A stretch of 64,000 nucleotides of DNA from Corynebacterium sp. CNCTC7651 (GTDB taxonomy: Bacteria; Actinomycetota; Actinomycetes; Mycobacteriales; Mycobacteriaceae), in NCBI RefSeq assembly GCF_021496665.1, contig NZ_CP071246.1, forward strand, positions 1,860,001-1,924,000, written 5' to 3'. This document shows positions 56,010 to 63,203 of this stretch, piece after piece (within the stretch, counting starts at the first letter, position 1; each line of letters opens with the position of its first letter). Both the position numbers and the translations under genes were made by a program. The notes beneath the pieces are model-generated. The model did no database searches and was not told the DNA's origin. It worked only from the letters and a program-made list of their open reading frames with translations.

Positions 56010-56186
56010 GCGCTACTCCTTTAAGGCTCGAACAACCACCCAACACTACACACCGCTCCAAAAGTTTACCCCCTGATACAGCGGGCGCTACGGAAACTGG
56101 GAAATGTGGGGCACCTGCGAGTAGGGTGTGACGGAGATAGACACGTCTCGCGCACCCATGCGCACCACTAGATGGAGGACACCCTC

Positions 56187-56717
56187 GTGAAGTCCAAGAA
56201 GCCGGTTGCAGTTGTGGCCGCCGTTGCCGCCTCTCTTGCCCTGGTTGGTTGCTCCGCAGGCCAGATCACCCAGACTTCGTCCCAGGTCGCGGCCGTGGAC
56301 GGCGCAACCGTGTTCACCGAGGATGGCTCCCTGTCCGTCCAGGATGTCACCCTGGTGCTCTCCGAGGACGGGGACGCTGCGCTGAAGTTCACCGCCACCA
56401 ACCAGGACCCGTCCATGCGCGAGCACAAGCTCGTCTCCGCAGAGGTGGCCGGCCAGCCGGTCACCCTTGGTTCCGCGCAGGGCATCGGCTACAACTGCGT
56501 GCTGGTGGCTGACTCCAAGGATGGCCTGGACCGCATCCCGCAGTCTGACAGCGCGTGCATCCAGTACGTGGAGACTTCCGTGGAGAACAAGGACTTCGCG
56601 TACGCCGGCAACGTTCCGGTGAAGTTCACCTTTGATTCCGGCACCATTGATGTGGATGCCACCGTCGCCGCCCCGCTGCTGCCCTCCGGCAAGGTTGAGC
56701 GCGACGTAACCAAGTAA
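56187..56717 (+). CDS. Small secreted lipoprotein
   Basis: The 176-residue protein has a lipoprotein signal (VKSKKPVAVVAAVAASLALVGCSAG). The mature domain has two cysteines (YNCVLV, SACIQY) and beta-rich sequence, with no family recognised. GTG 56187 is chosen because GGAGGA lies 8 nt before it; the ATG at 56172 overlaps that site. radA starts 2 nt after the stop, so both are probably on one mRNA. Confidence 0.85.
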   Translation: MKSKKPVAVVAAVAASLALVGCSAGQITQTSSQVAAVDGATVFTEDGSLSVQDVTLVLSEDGDAALKFTATNQDPSMREHKLVSAEVAGQPVTLGSAQGIGYNCVLVADSKDGLDRIPQSDSACIQYVETSVENKDFAYAGNVPVKFTFDSGTIDVDATVAAPLLPSGKVERDVTK

Positions 56718-56719
56718 GC

Positions 56720-58060
56720 GTGGCTAAAAAGCCTCGCGCCACTCACACCTGCTCCGAGTGCGGCTACTCCTCCCCCAAGTGGCTGGGGCGCTGCCCGGAG
56801 TGCGGTTCCTGGGGGACATTGCAGGAGGAGCCCAGCTTTACAGCGACTCCTTCGATCACCCCCACCTCCCCAGCCCAACCCATCACTGCTATTGATGCGG
56901 CGGCTACGCACACCTTAAAGTCCGGCATCGGCGAGCTTGATCGCGTGTTGGGCACCGGCGTTGTGCCCGGCTCCGTGGTGCTGATGGCCGGCGAACCGGG
57001 CGTGGGCAAGTCCACCCTGCTGCTGGAGGTCGCCTCCCGCTGGGCCGCTGAAGGCCGACGCGTCCTCTACGCCACCGCGGAGGAATCCGCCGGCCAGGTC
57101 CGCGCCCGCGCCGAGCGAACTGGCGCGCTGCAGGACACCCTCTACCTGGCAGCCGAGTCCAACCTGGACACCGTCTTCGGCCACGTCCGTGAGATCGACC
57201 CGAGCTTGCTGATCGTCGACTCCGTGCAGACCATGCACGCCGCCGGTGTGGAGGGCGTTGCCGGCGGCGTGGCGCAATCCCGCGCCGTCACCGCCGCGCT
57301 GACGACGCTTGCCAAAACCACCAACCTGCCTGTGCTGCTGGTTGGCCACGTGACCAAGGACGGCAACGTCGCCGGCCCCCGCGTGCTGGAGCACCTGGTG
57401 GACGTGGTACTGAACTTTGAAGGCGACCGCCAGTCTTCGCTGCGCATGCTCCGCGGCATCAAGAACCGCTTCGGCGCCACCGATGAGGTTGGCTGCTTCG
57501 AGCAAACCGCCGAGGGCATCCGCGAGGTCCCGGACCCATCCGGGTTGTTCCTCTCCCACCGCGGCCAGACTCCGGACGGTTCCGCCGTCACCGTCGCCAT
57601 GGACGGCGTACGCCCAATCCTCGCTGAGGTCCAGGCGCTCACCGTCGATCCGGTGAACAAATCCCCGCGCCGCGTGGTCACCGGTTTGGACCCCAACCGC
57701 GTGCCCATGGTGCTGGCCGTGCTGCAGGCGCGCTGCGGCGAGCGCACCAATGACAAGGACGCCTACCTAGCCACCGTCGGCGGCATGCGCATCACCGAGA
57801 CAGCCACCGACCTCGCCGTGGCACTTGCCACCTGGTCCAGCCTCCATGAAACCCCGCTGCCCGCAAAGACCGTGGTCATCGGTGAAGTCGGCCTAGCCGG
57901 GGAGCTGCGCCGCGTGCCCAACCTCGGCCGACGCCTCCAGGAAGCCGCCCGCCTGGGCTACACCCACGCGATCGTCCCAGCCGGCGACACCCCCAAGATC
58001 CCCGGCATGCGCGTCCGCAGCGCCAGCACCCTCGCCGAGGCCATCTCGTTCTTGGGCTAG
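56720..58060 (+). CDS. radA: DNA repair protein RadA
   Basis: RadA is a RecA-like branch migration ATPase/helicase in recombination repair. The 446-residue protein has the zinc finger CSECGYSSPKWLGRCPECGSWG, Walker A GEPGVGKST, the RadA-specific KNRFGATDEVG and a C-terminal Lon-like domain (VVIGEVGLAGELRRV). It starts GTG 56720 next to the lipoprotein stop. Intact and of normal length. Confidence 0.96.
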   Translation: MAKKPRATHTCSECGYSSPKWLGRCPECGSWGTLQEEPSFTATPSITPTSPAQPITAIDAAATHTLKSGIGELDRVLGTGVVPGSVVLMAGEPGVGKSTLLLEVASRWAAEGRRVLYATAEESAGQVRARAERTGALQDTLYLAAESNLDTVFGHVREIDPSLLIVDSVQTMHAAGVEGVAGGVAQSRAVTAALTTLAKTTNLPVLLVGHVTKDGNVAGPRVLEHLVDVVLNFEGDRQSSLRMLRGIKNRFGATDEVGCFEQTAEGIREVPDPSGLFLSHRGQTPDGSAVTVAMDGVRPILAEVQALTVDPVNKSPRRVVTGLDPNRVPMVLAVLQARCGERTNDKDAYLATVGGMRITETATDLAVALATWSSLHETPLPAKTVVIGEVGLAGELRRVPNLGRRLQEAARLGYTHAIVPAGDTPKIPGMRVRSASTLAEAISFLG

Positions 58061-58119
58061 CGGGCCGAGGCCGCGCAGGCCCCTAGACCTCCCAGCAAAT
58101 CCCGACTACATTCCACTCC

Positions 58120-58392
58120 ATGGCCAACCAGGACGCGAACGGGCAAGCCCAACTGCTCCAAGAACGAATGACCCTGGCGTTCCCTTGGATGCACGCCCTC
58201 CCGCCGGAAGATCGGCAAGTCTGCGCCCAGGACCTCCTGAATGCCGCGCGCGCGTCTTTCTCAACCGGCCAGTCGCACCTTGCTCTAACCAATCTAACTG
58301 CCTGGCGCGAGACAGCTACAGCCATCGCCGCTGGCCTGGATCGTACCGAGCTGGAGTGGCTTGAGGACGGCGAAACGGTAGAGCGGCCCTAA
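58120..58392 (+). CDS. Small hypothetical protein, 90 residues
   Basis: The protein (MANQDANGQAQLLQERMTLA) is probably all helical, with a PPEDRQVCAQDLLNAARAS centre and LTNLTAWRETATAIAAGL. It loosely recalls DUF6247-type small proteins that sit in toxin-antitoxin-like contexts, but I cannot assign it and see no partner. TACATT lies 7 nt before ATG 58120, so leaderless translation is likely, which supports it as a real gene. Confidence 0.65.
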   Translation: MANQDANGQAQLLQERMTLAFPWMHALPPEDRQVCAQDLLNAARASFSTGQSHLALTNLTAWRETATAIAAGLDRTELEWLEDGETVERP

Positions 58393-58401
58393 GCGCACCC
58401 C

Positions 58402-59125
58402 CTACGTCAGGTTAAACGGCGCGGGATCCGAGGCGTTATCCTCAATCACCGCGTGCAGGTAGTACGCACCCGCCGGCACCGCCGCGCGGTTGGTGCACTG
58501 CCCCGGCGCGGATCCCTTCTTAGACCACCGCGCGTCAAACCCGCGCTCCTCGCCGGCGGGGAATTCTTGACGCCCCTGCTCCACCGACGGGTAGCAATCC
58601 GTATCCGCCCACATCCGGTCGTTGGACGCCATCCCGTACACCTCAAACCGCAGCGCGCCGTCCTCCAGATCCAGCACACAATCCCGTATCGGTCGGGTTC
58701 TTCACCGTCATGTACAACAACGGAATCTCGCCCGGCCCATACGACGGCTGCGACGTCGACGCACTAATCAGCAGATCCGAAAGATCGCACTTCCCGCTCG
58801 CGATCAGGGTTTCGCTCGGCTGGGGCTCATTGCTTGCCGACGCTTCCTCGGACCCCTCCTCCGAAGCAGCCGCAGAAGTTTCCCCGCTCAAAGACACAGT
58901 CGGCGACGTGACCGGTGCAGGCTCAGTGGACGTCACACCTGACGCAGCCGCCCCAGTCGTCACCGTCGCCGACGCGCCAACCCCGGAACCCTCCCCCGAG
59001 TTCCCAGACCGCGCCCAGGCCGTGAGCCCCCACACGATCATGGCCACCACCAACAGCAGCACAACCAGCGCCGCGACCCTGCGGCGCATGTAGATCTCGT
59101 CTGGGAGCGGGCGGCGGTTCGTCAT
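58402..59125 (-). pseudogene. Membrane-anchored extracytoplasmic domain protein, +1 frameshift
   Basis: The N terminus (MTNRRPLPDEIYMRRR) leads to one membrane helix (VAALVVLLLVVAMIVWGLTAW), a Ser/Thr/Glu linker and an extracellular beta domain. The domain is split: one frame ends YMTVKNPTDTG and another continues DLEDGALRFEVYGMASNDRMW. One extra G near 58686 explains it; with it removed NPTDTDCVLDLEDG is continuous and pairs cysteines with DCYP and QCTN. The span is one base above a multiple of three. The domain recalls DUF4232-like proteins, but I am not sure. TAGAGT lies 6 nt before ATG 59125. Confidence 0.75.
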
Positions 59126-59137
59126 GCCCCCACTCTA

Positions 59138-59737
59138 TTAACCGATGGCCTCGTACACGGTCTCGACACGGCCGTCCGCCAGCCGGTACCGCGCAGCCAC
59201 AACGCCAGCCCCGCGCGCGTGGATCGCCGGCACGCGGTCCTCCAAGTGTTGCGCCATAATGCGCGCGTGCTCCGCCTCCACAGCGTCCGCGTCGGAGTGC
59301 CCGTTGGACCGCGCCTCAATCACCGAAGGCGCAATCTTCTCCACAAACACCCTGGTCAAACCGCGCGGCACCTCGGCGTTGTCCACCGCGGAGATCGCCG
59401 CACCCACCGCACCGCAGCGCTCGTGCGACAGGAACACCACCAGCGGCACACCAAGCACGTCCACCGCGTATTCCACGGATGCGGACACCGCCGCGTCCAC
59501 GCAACCACCGGCGGTGCGGATGACAAAGATGTCGCCCAAGCCGGCATCGAATAGCAGCTCAACCGGCACCCGAGAGTCAGAGCAGGCGATGACGGCGGCG
59601 ACGGGATCCTGCCCGCCCAGGATCTCCGCGCGGCGCTTGGTGTCGCGGTGCGGGGCGTTGGTGGCGTCGGTTGCGAAGCGCTCGTTGCCCGCGGTCAGGG
59701 AGTCCCAGACCTCGCGGGCTGTCATGGAAGTAGGCAT
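59138..59737 (-). CDS. Beta-class carbonic anhydrase
   Basis: The ~199-residue enzyme interconverts CO2 and bicarbonate. Zinc ligands are in IACSDSRVP and SHERCGAVGAA, the beta-class arrangement Cys-His-Cys with the Asp-Arg dyad. I place the start at ATG 59737; ATG 59725 and 59743 are alternatives. It is divergent from mutY with a short shared upstream region. Confidence 0.9.
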   Translation of the reverse strand: MPTSMTAREVWDSLTAGNERFATDATNAPHRDTKRRAEILGGQDPVAAVIACSDSRVPVELLFDAGLGDIFVIRTAGGCVDAAVSASVEYAVDVLGVPLVVFLSHERCGAVGAAISAVDNAEVPRGLTRVFVEKIAPSVIEARSNGHSDADAVEAEHARIMAQHLEDRVPAIHARGAGVVAARYRLADGRVETVYEAIG

Positions 59738-59759
59738 GCCCATTATTCTGGCACTCACC

Positions 59760-60662
59760 GTGAGCACCGAACATGAAATTCAGCGACCAATCATCGATTG
59801 GTACCGCGCAAACGCCCGCCCGCTGCCGTGGCGCGCGCCCGGCACCACCCCGTGGGGCGTCCTGCTCTCCGAGGTCATGTCACACCAAACCCAAGTCGAG
59901 CGCGTCGCCCCCATTTGGCAAGACTGGGTCCGGCGTTGGCCCACACCGCAGGCTTTCGCACAAGAGCGTATCGACGAAATCCTGAGAGCCTGGGAAGAGC
60001 GTATCGACGAAATCCTGAGAGCCTGGGGCTCCCTCGGCTACCCGCGACGTGCCCTTCGCCTGCATGAATGCTCCCGCGCGATCGTGGAGCAGCACGGCGG
60101 CGAAGTGCCCGCAGACGTCGATGCCCTCCTGGCCCTGCCCGGCATCGGCGACTACACCGCCCGCGCCGTCGCCTGCTTCGCGTTCGGCCAGAACGTGGCG
60201 GTGGTGGATACCAACGTCCGCCGCGTCTACGCCCGCGCCATCCTCGGCCGCGCGAACATGAAGCCCCGCAAGGCCGAACTCGCCGACGTTGCGGGGTTCC
60301 TCCCCGCCACGGACGGCCCCACGTTCTCCGTGGGGCTCATGGAACTCGGCGCGCTGATCTGCACCTCCCGCGCCCCGCAATGCCACGCGTGCCCCATCGC
60401 CGCACACTGCGCCTGGCTTGCTGCGGGCAGGCCCGCCCCGCTTATCGACGAAACCCTGCCCCGCCAAACCTTCCAACGCACCGACCGCCAAGTCCGCGGC
60501 AAGATCATGAAACTCCTGCGCGAAAGTCCGGAGCCTGTCCCCCAAGCGGACATCGATGTGGTCTGGCCCGACGACGCCCAGCGCGCCCGCGCCCTCTTCT
60601 CCCTCATCGAGGACGGACTGGCCGAGCAAACCCCCGACGGCCGCTTCCGCCTCCCGCGGTAG
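59760..60662 (+). CDS. mutY: A/G-specific adenine glycosylase
   Basis: MutY removes adenine paired with 8-oxoguanine. It has PWRAPGTTPWGVLLSEVMSHQTQVERV (catalytic Glu), the helix-hairpin-helix LPGIGDYTARAVACFAFGQ, VVDTNVRRV (catalytic Asp), and iron-sulfur cysteines CTSRAPQCHACPIAAHC. The start is GTG 59760. A 33-bp tandem duplication (59964-59996, 59997-60029) adds 11 residues in frame (ERIDEILRAWE twice) in the helix before the GSLGYPRRA loop; this would distort the fold. Each copy contains a motif-like GCGTATCGACG. The protein is otherwise complete, without a long C-terminal NUDIX domain. Confidence 0.9.
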   Translation: MSTEHEIQRPIIDWYRANARPLPWRAPGTTPWGVLLSEVMSHQTQVERVAPIWQDWVRRWPTPQAFAQERIDEILRAWEERIDEILRAWGSLGYPRRALRLHECSRAIVEQHGGEVPADVDALLALPGIGDYTARAVACFAFGQNVAVVDTNVRRVYARAILGRANMKPRKAELADVAGFLPATDGPTFSVGLMELGALICTSRAPQCHACPIAAHCAWLAAGRPAPLIDETLPRQTFQRTDRQVRGKIMKLLRESPEPVPQADIDVVWPDDAQRARALFSLIEDGLAEQTPDGRFRLPR

Positions 60663-60693
60663 CGTGCCCCACTGCGCCGGCAAGCAGGCTCGC

Positions 60694-60724
60694 GAGCGCT
60701 CAAGAATAACGAGCGCTCGTTTTT
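60694..60724 (+). terminator. Terminator of mutY
   Basis: GAGCGCTC (60694-60701) and GAGCGCTC (60711-60718), self-complementary, form an 8-bp stem with a 9-nt loop followed by GTTTTT. Confidence 0.75.
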
Positions 60725-60772
60725 CTTGAGCGCCGCTCGTGTCATAGGTGTTCGAAAACTTGAGTGGTAAGC

Positions 60773-60910
60773 TATTCTGCGGTGCCGTGAGGCACTAGGT
60801 GCTCCCGAAAGGGAGTCCTCTCTGCTCAGAGGATCGTGGTAAGCCCGCGCGTCCTGCCGGGCCATCCTCGAACTCTGCTTGGGTAGAGGGCCGGACTGAA
60901 AGGGAGGAAG
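60773..60910 (+). ncRNA. Structured 5' leader of a 49-aa gene
   Basis: TATTCT (60773-60778) with TTCGAA 16 nt upstream looks like a promoter. The RNA downstream has stacked hairpins: CTCCC-GAAA-GGGAG (60802-60815), CCTCT/AGAGG (60817-60832) and a nested stem closing with GTCC/GGAC (60851-60854 with 60892-60895) with an internal CTCT/AGAG. The last ends just before the ribosome site. It matches no riboswitch class I know. Confidence 0.5.
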
Positions 60911-60917
60911 TATTCCT

Positions 60918-61067
60918 ATGACTGAACATGGGAGTCACCCACCTGGCGATGAGAAAGGGAAAGACCCCGCCAGCCGCAATGCTAACAAGCATCTCGCAGG
61001 CGGAGCCTTCCACCTCATTGCCGTAATCGCGGATAGGATTTTCGAAGTCTTCCGCGACTGGGCGTAA
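60918..61067 (+). CDS. 49-residue small protein of unknown function
   Basis: MTEHGSHPPGDEKGKDPASR starts a hydrophilic half; the second half (HLAGGAFHLIAVIADRIFEV, then FRDWA) is a likely amphipathic or membrane-touching helix. The strong ribosome site GGGAGGAAG lies 9 nt upstream and an intrinsic terminator follows 6 nt after the stop, so it is almost certainly expressed. No homolog known to me. It is preceded by a structured leader, which suggests regulation at the RNA level. Codon use is less GC-biased than in neighbours. Confidence 0.75.
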   Translation: MTEHGSHPPGDEKGKDPASRNANKHLAGGAFHLIAVIADRIFEVFRDWA

Positions 61068-61073
61068 GCCCGA

Positions 61074-61111
61074 GATATGCAGCTGGTTGCACCCGGCTGC
61101 ATATCTTTTTT
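61074..61111 (+). terminator. Intrinsic terminator of the 49-aa gene
   Basis: GATATGCAGC (61074-61083) pairs with GCTGCATATC (61096-61105), followed by TTTTTT. The 197 bp after it to 61308 are comparatively AT-rich and I see no gene there. Confidence 0.92.
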
Positions 61112-61308
61112 ACGAAACTTATCGTTTCAGTCCCTTACGATACCCCATTCCCGGCAGGGACGTGACATTCATTCGACACATTGTGTTTCAAAATGCGACA
61201 AGTCTTCTACACAGGTTCGAACAGGCATTCTTTTGCCGGGATGCAAAAGTTTGCCACATCCGCAGAATGCTATGGAGCTCCACGAAGCGAAGAGCACGCC
61301 GGGAATTG

Positions 61309-61479
61309 CTACTTCCAACGCCCCCGGTACGTCATCCCACCCGGCAGGTTCACCCACACGCCCCCGCGCGAGTTCACCGTCACGGGCCCAAGTTTCGTGC
61401 TCACAGACGCGCCCGTGCCCGTCTGGTTGATCCACACGTTCTTGCCCACCTTGTGCTTCTTCCTGTACTGAACACCCAT
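61309..61479 (-). CDS. DUF4236 domain small protein
   Basis: The 56-residue protein (MGVQYRKKHKVGKNVWINQT, then GTGASVSTKLGPVTVNSRGG) matches the DUF4236 pattern: a basic start then short beta strands with Gly turns. Function unknown. ATG 61479 is chosen because TAGTCT lies 7 nt upstream. It is divergent from the lipase gene, sharing 24 bp. Confidence 0.8.
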   Translation of the reverse strand: MGVQYRKKHKVGKNVWINQTGTGASVSTKLGPVTVNSRGGVWVNLPGGMTYRGRWK

Positions 61480-61503
61480 GCGCGAAAGACTACACTCCGC
61501 GCC
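61480..61503. promoter_or_regulatory. Divergent leaderless promoter pair (DUF4236 / lipase)
   Basis: Plus strand: TACACT (61491-61496) lies 7 nt before ATG 61504. Minus strand: TAGTCT lies 7 nt before ATG 61479. The hexamers overlap by two bases. Confidence 0.7.
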
Positions 61504-63144
61504 ATGTCCCCTTCCCGTTTCCGCGCCCCCAACCCCACCACCACGCGCCCCAACCCACGCACCAAGCACCCCACCACCACGCGCTCCCGCCCGCACACCA
61601 TCCTGGCCACCCTCGCCAGCACAGCGCTCCTAGCGGAATCGCTCACGCTCGCCACCCCCGCGGAAGCCCTCGAACCGGACGCAAGCTCGGAGGCCCTTTC
61701 CTCCCTCGCCACCTTCGGTTCCTCCACCCTCGGTGCCGTGCTCACTTCCGGCGCCCGCCTCGCGGACACGTCCAGCCAGCGCCCCTCCCCCGCCATCGGC
61801 ACCACCGCCGGCCAGCTCGGCGACACCACCAAGGTCCCCGGCGCACCCCGCATAACGCGCATCAGCTACACCACCACCAAGGAGAACGGCCAGATAGTCT
61901 CCACCACCGGCGCGCTGTACGACACCCCAAACGCCAAAGGCCTCATCGCCCTCGCCCCCGGCACCCGCGGCATGGGCAACCACTGCGCCCCCTCCGCCCC
62001 CGCGGGCCTCACGCTCTCCATCACGGACGGCTCCATCAACGTGAATTACGAGACCCCCGTGGTCCGCGAGCTCAACAAATCCGGCTACCGCGTTGTGGTC
62101 ATCGATTACATCGGCCTCGGCTCGGAGGGCACCCACACCTACCTCAACAGGGTGGAGCAGGGGCACGCGCTTATCGACGCCGCCCGGGCCACCGCCAAGC
62201 CTGGAGAGAAGGTCGGATTCTGGGGCTACTCCCAAGGCGGCGGTGCCGCCGCAGCCGCAGCAGAGCTGGTCGCGGATTACGCCCCCGAGCTCAACGTGGT
62301 GGGCACCTTCGCCGGCGCCCCTCCCGCCGATCCCATCGCCGTGCTCGAGCAGGCTCCCCCGGGCATCACGGACCTGGTGGCCAGCTTCGCCGCCGTGAGC
62401 TATGCCAGCACCTACCCCGAGTTCGACGAGGCGCTGAGTGCCACGCTTACCAACGAAGGCAAGCAGATCCTCGCCCAGGTTGGCAACGCCTGCATCCTCG
62501 ACGGCACCCGGGCACTGCCCCAACCCTTCGAGTCCTACACCACCGACGGCCGCACACTCGCGCAGATCGCGCGTGACGACGACCGCATCCTCAAATACCT
62601 CAACCACAACAAACTCGGCCAAGCTCCGGTGAGCGCCCCGATCATGGTGCTGACCAACCCAGACGATGACCTGGTTCCGGAACCCCAAGCGACCCAGCTC
62701 GCCGCCGACTACTGCGCCCTTGGCTCCCCGGTCGAGTATCGCAAGGTGACCGTCCCTGGCACAGCGACCATGCCGCTGTACACCAAGGCCGATCTGAGCT
62801 CGGCTCTGATCGTCTCCAACACTCCCACGGCCGGCCACGCCACCCCGCTGCTGCTGGAGACCAGACATGCGGCCGCCTGGATGGACGACCGCTTCGAGGG
62901 CAAGCCGCTTACCCGCACCTGCCCCGGCGACACTGGCACCACCGTCCTTAACCCGGACGATGCCGACACCCCCGATGTGGAGATCCGCCTCAACCAAGTA
63001 GAAATCGCCGCCATCGTGCTGGGCACGATAACGGCGATCACAGGGCTAGCGCTAGGCGGGGCCTACCAGGCGTTCACCCACGGCTGGCTGGACCCGTACC
63101 TGGATCCACGCCTGAAGGACTGGCTCACCGCAGTCCTCCCGTAG
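61504..63144 (+). CDS. Secreted lipase (LIP family)
   Basis: The 546-residue protein has an Arg/Pro/Thr-rich start, a hydrophobic signal (HTILATLASTALLAESLTLA) and a lipase domain of the secretory LIP family: nucleophile in FWGYSQGGGAAAAA, an Asp region in MVLTNPDDDLVPEPQATQ, and a His in TAGHATPLLLE. A late hydrophobic segment (IAAIVLGTITAITGLALGGA) may anchor it. It likely hydrolyses host or environmental lipids outside the cell. ATG 61504 fits the -10 box at 7 nt. A motif core lies at 62169-62179. Confidence 0.88.
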   Translation: MSPSRFRAPNPTTTRPNPRTKHPTTTRSRPHTILATLASTALLAESLTLATPAEALEPDASSEALSSLATFGSSTLGAVLTSGARLADTSSQRPSPAIGTTAGQLGDTTKVPGAPRITRISYTTTKENGQIVSTTGALYDTPNAKGLIALAPGTRGMGNHCAPSAPAGLTLSITDGSINVNYETPVVRELNKSGYRVVVIDYIGLGSEGTHTYLNRVEQGHALIDAARATAKPGEKVGFWGYSQGGGAAAAAAELVADYAPELNVVGTFAGAPPADPIAVLEQAPPGITDLVASFAAVSYASTYPEFDEALSATLTNEGKQILAQVGNACILDGTRALPQPFESYTTDGRTLAQIARDDDRILKYLNHNKLGQAPVSAPIMVLTNPDDDLVPEPQATQLAADYCALGSPVEYRKVTVPGTATMPLYTKADLSSALIVSNTPTAGHATPLLLETRHAAAWMDDRFEGKPLTRTCPGDTGTTVLNPDDADTPDVEIRLNQVEIAAIVLGTITAITGLALGGAYQAFTHGWLDPYLDPRLKDWLTAVLP

Positions 63145-63203
63145 CGGGCGATACCCCCGTAGCGGGACGAACTCCCGTAGTGGGCCGTATTTGGCCCACT
63201 ACG
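63139..63203. terminator. Bidirectional terminator and CCCGTAGCGGG repeats
   Basis: An 11-bp perfect stem (63176-63186 with 63193-63203, CGTAGTGGGCC, loop GTATTT) separates the lipase and clpC. Before it, CCCGTAGCGGG occurs twice (from about 63139 and 63156), each a small imperfect palindrome. Confidence 0.85.

Larger units (their letters stand above)
621..62179. repeat. Dispersed bipartite motif GCTTNNCGACG (41 exact cores)
   Basis: Extended consensus TTTTGCTTNNCGACGYTYC. Plus-strand core starts: 1819, 2591, 3493, 4483, 4576, 14156, 17468, 20473, 25278, 26496, 32267, 32989, 34631, 35971, 38099, 39461, 41582, 45767, 47482, 50044, 52240, 58832, 60440, 62169. Minus-strand cores (CGTCGNNAAGC) start at 621, 6401, 8839, 10845, 17045, 19632, 24542, 30687, 30878, 34198, 36544, 37249, 42215, 43005, 45789, 49181, 55085. 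Near-cores GCGTATCGACG: 13955, 15624, 35678 (minus), 59966, 59999 (plus). The two middle bases vary, most often TT, AT, GC or TC. Counted by eye, so some may be missed. Function unknown. Confidence 0.85.

Noticed and set aside
61087..61503. N-terminal extension of the lipase from 61087
   Set aside because: The extension is antisense to the DUF4236 gene; ATG 61504 has a -10 box at 7 nt followed by a plausible signal peptide.
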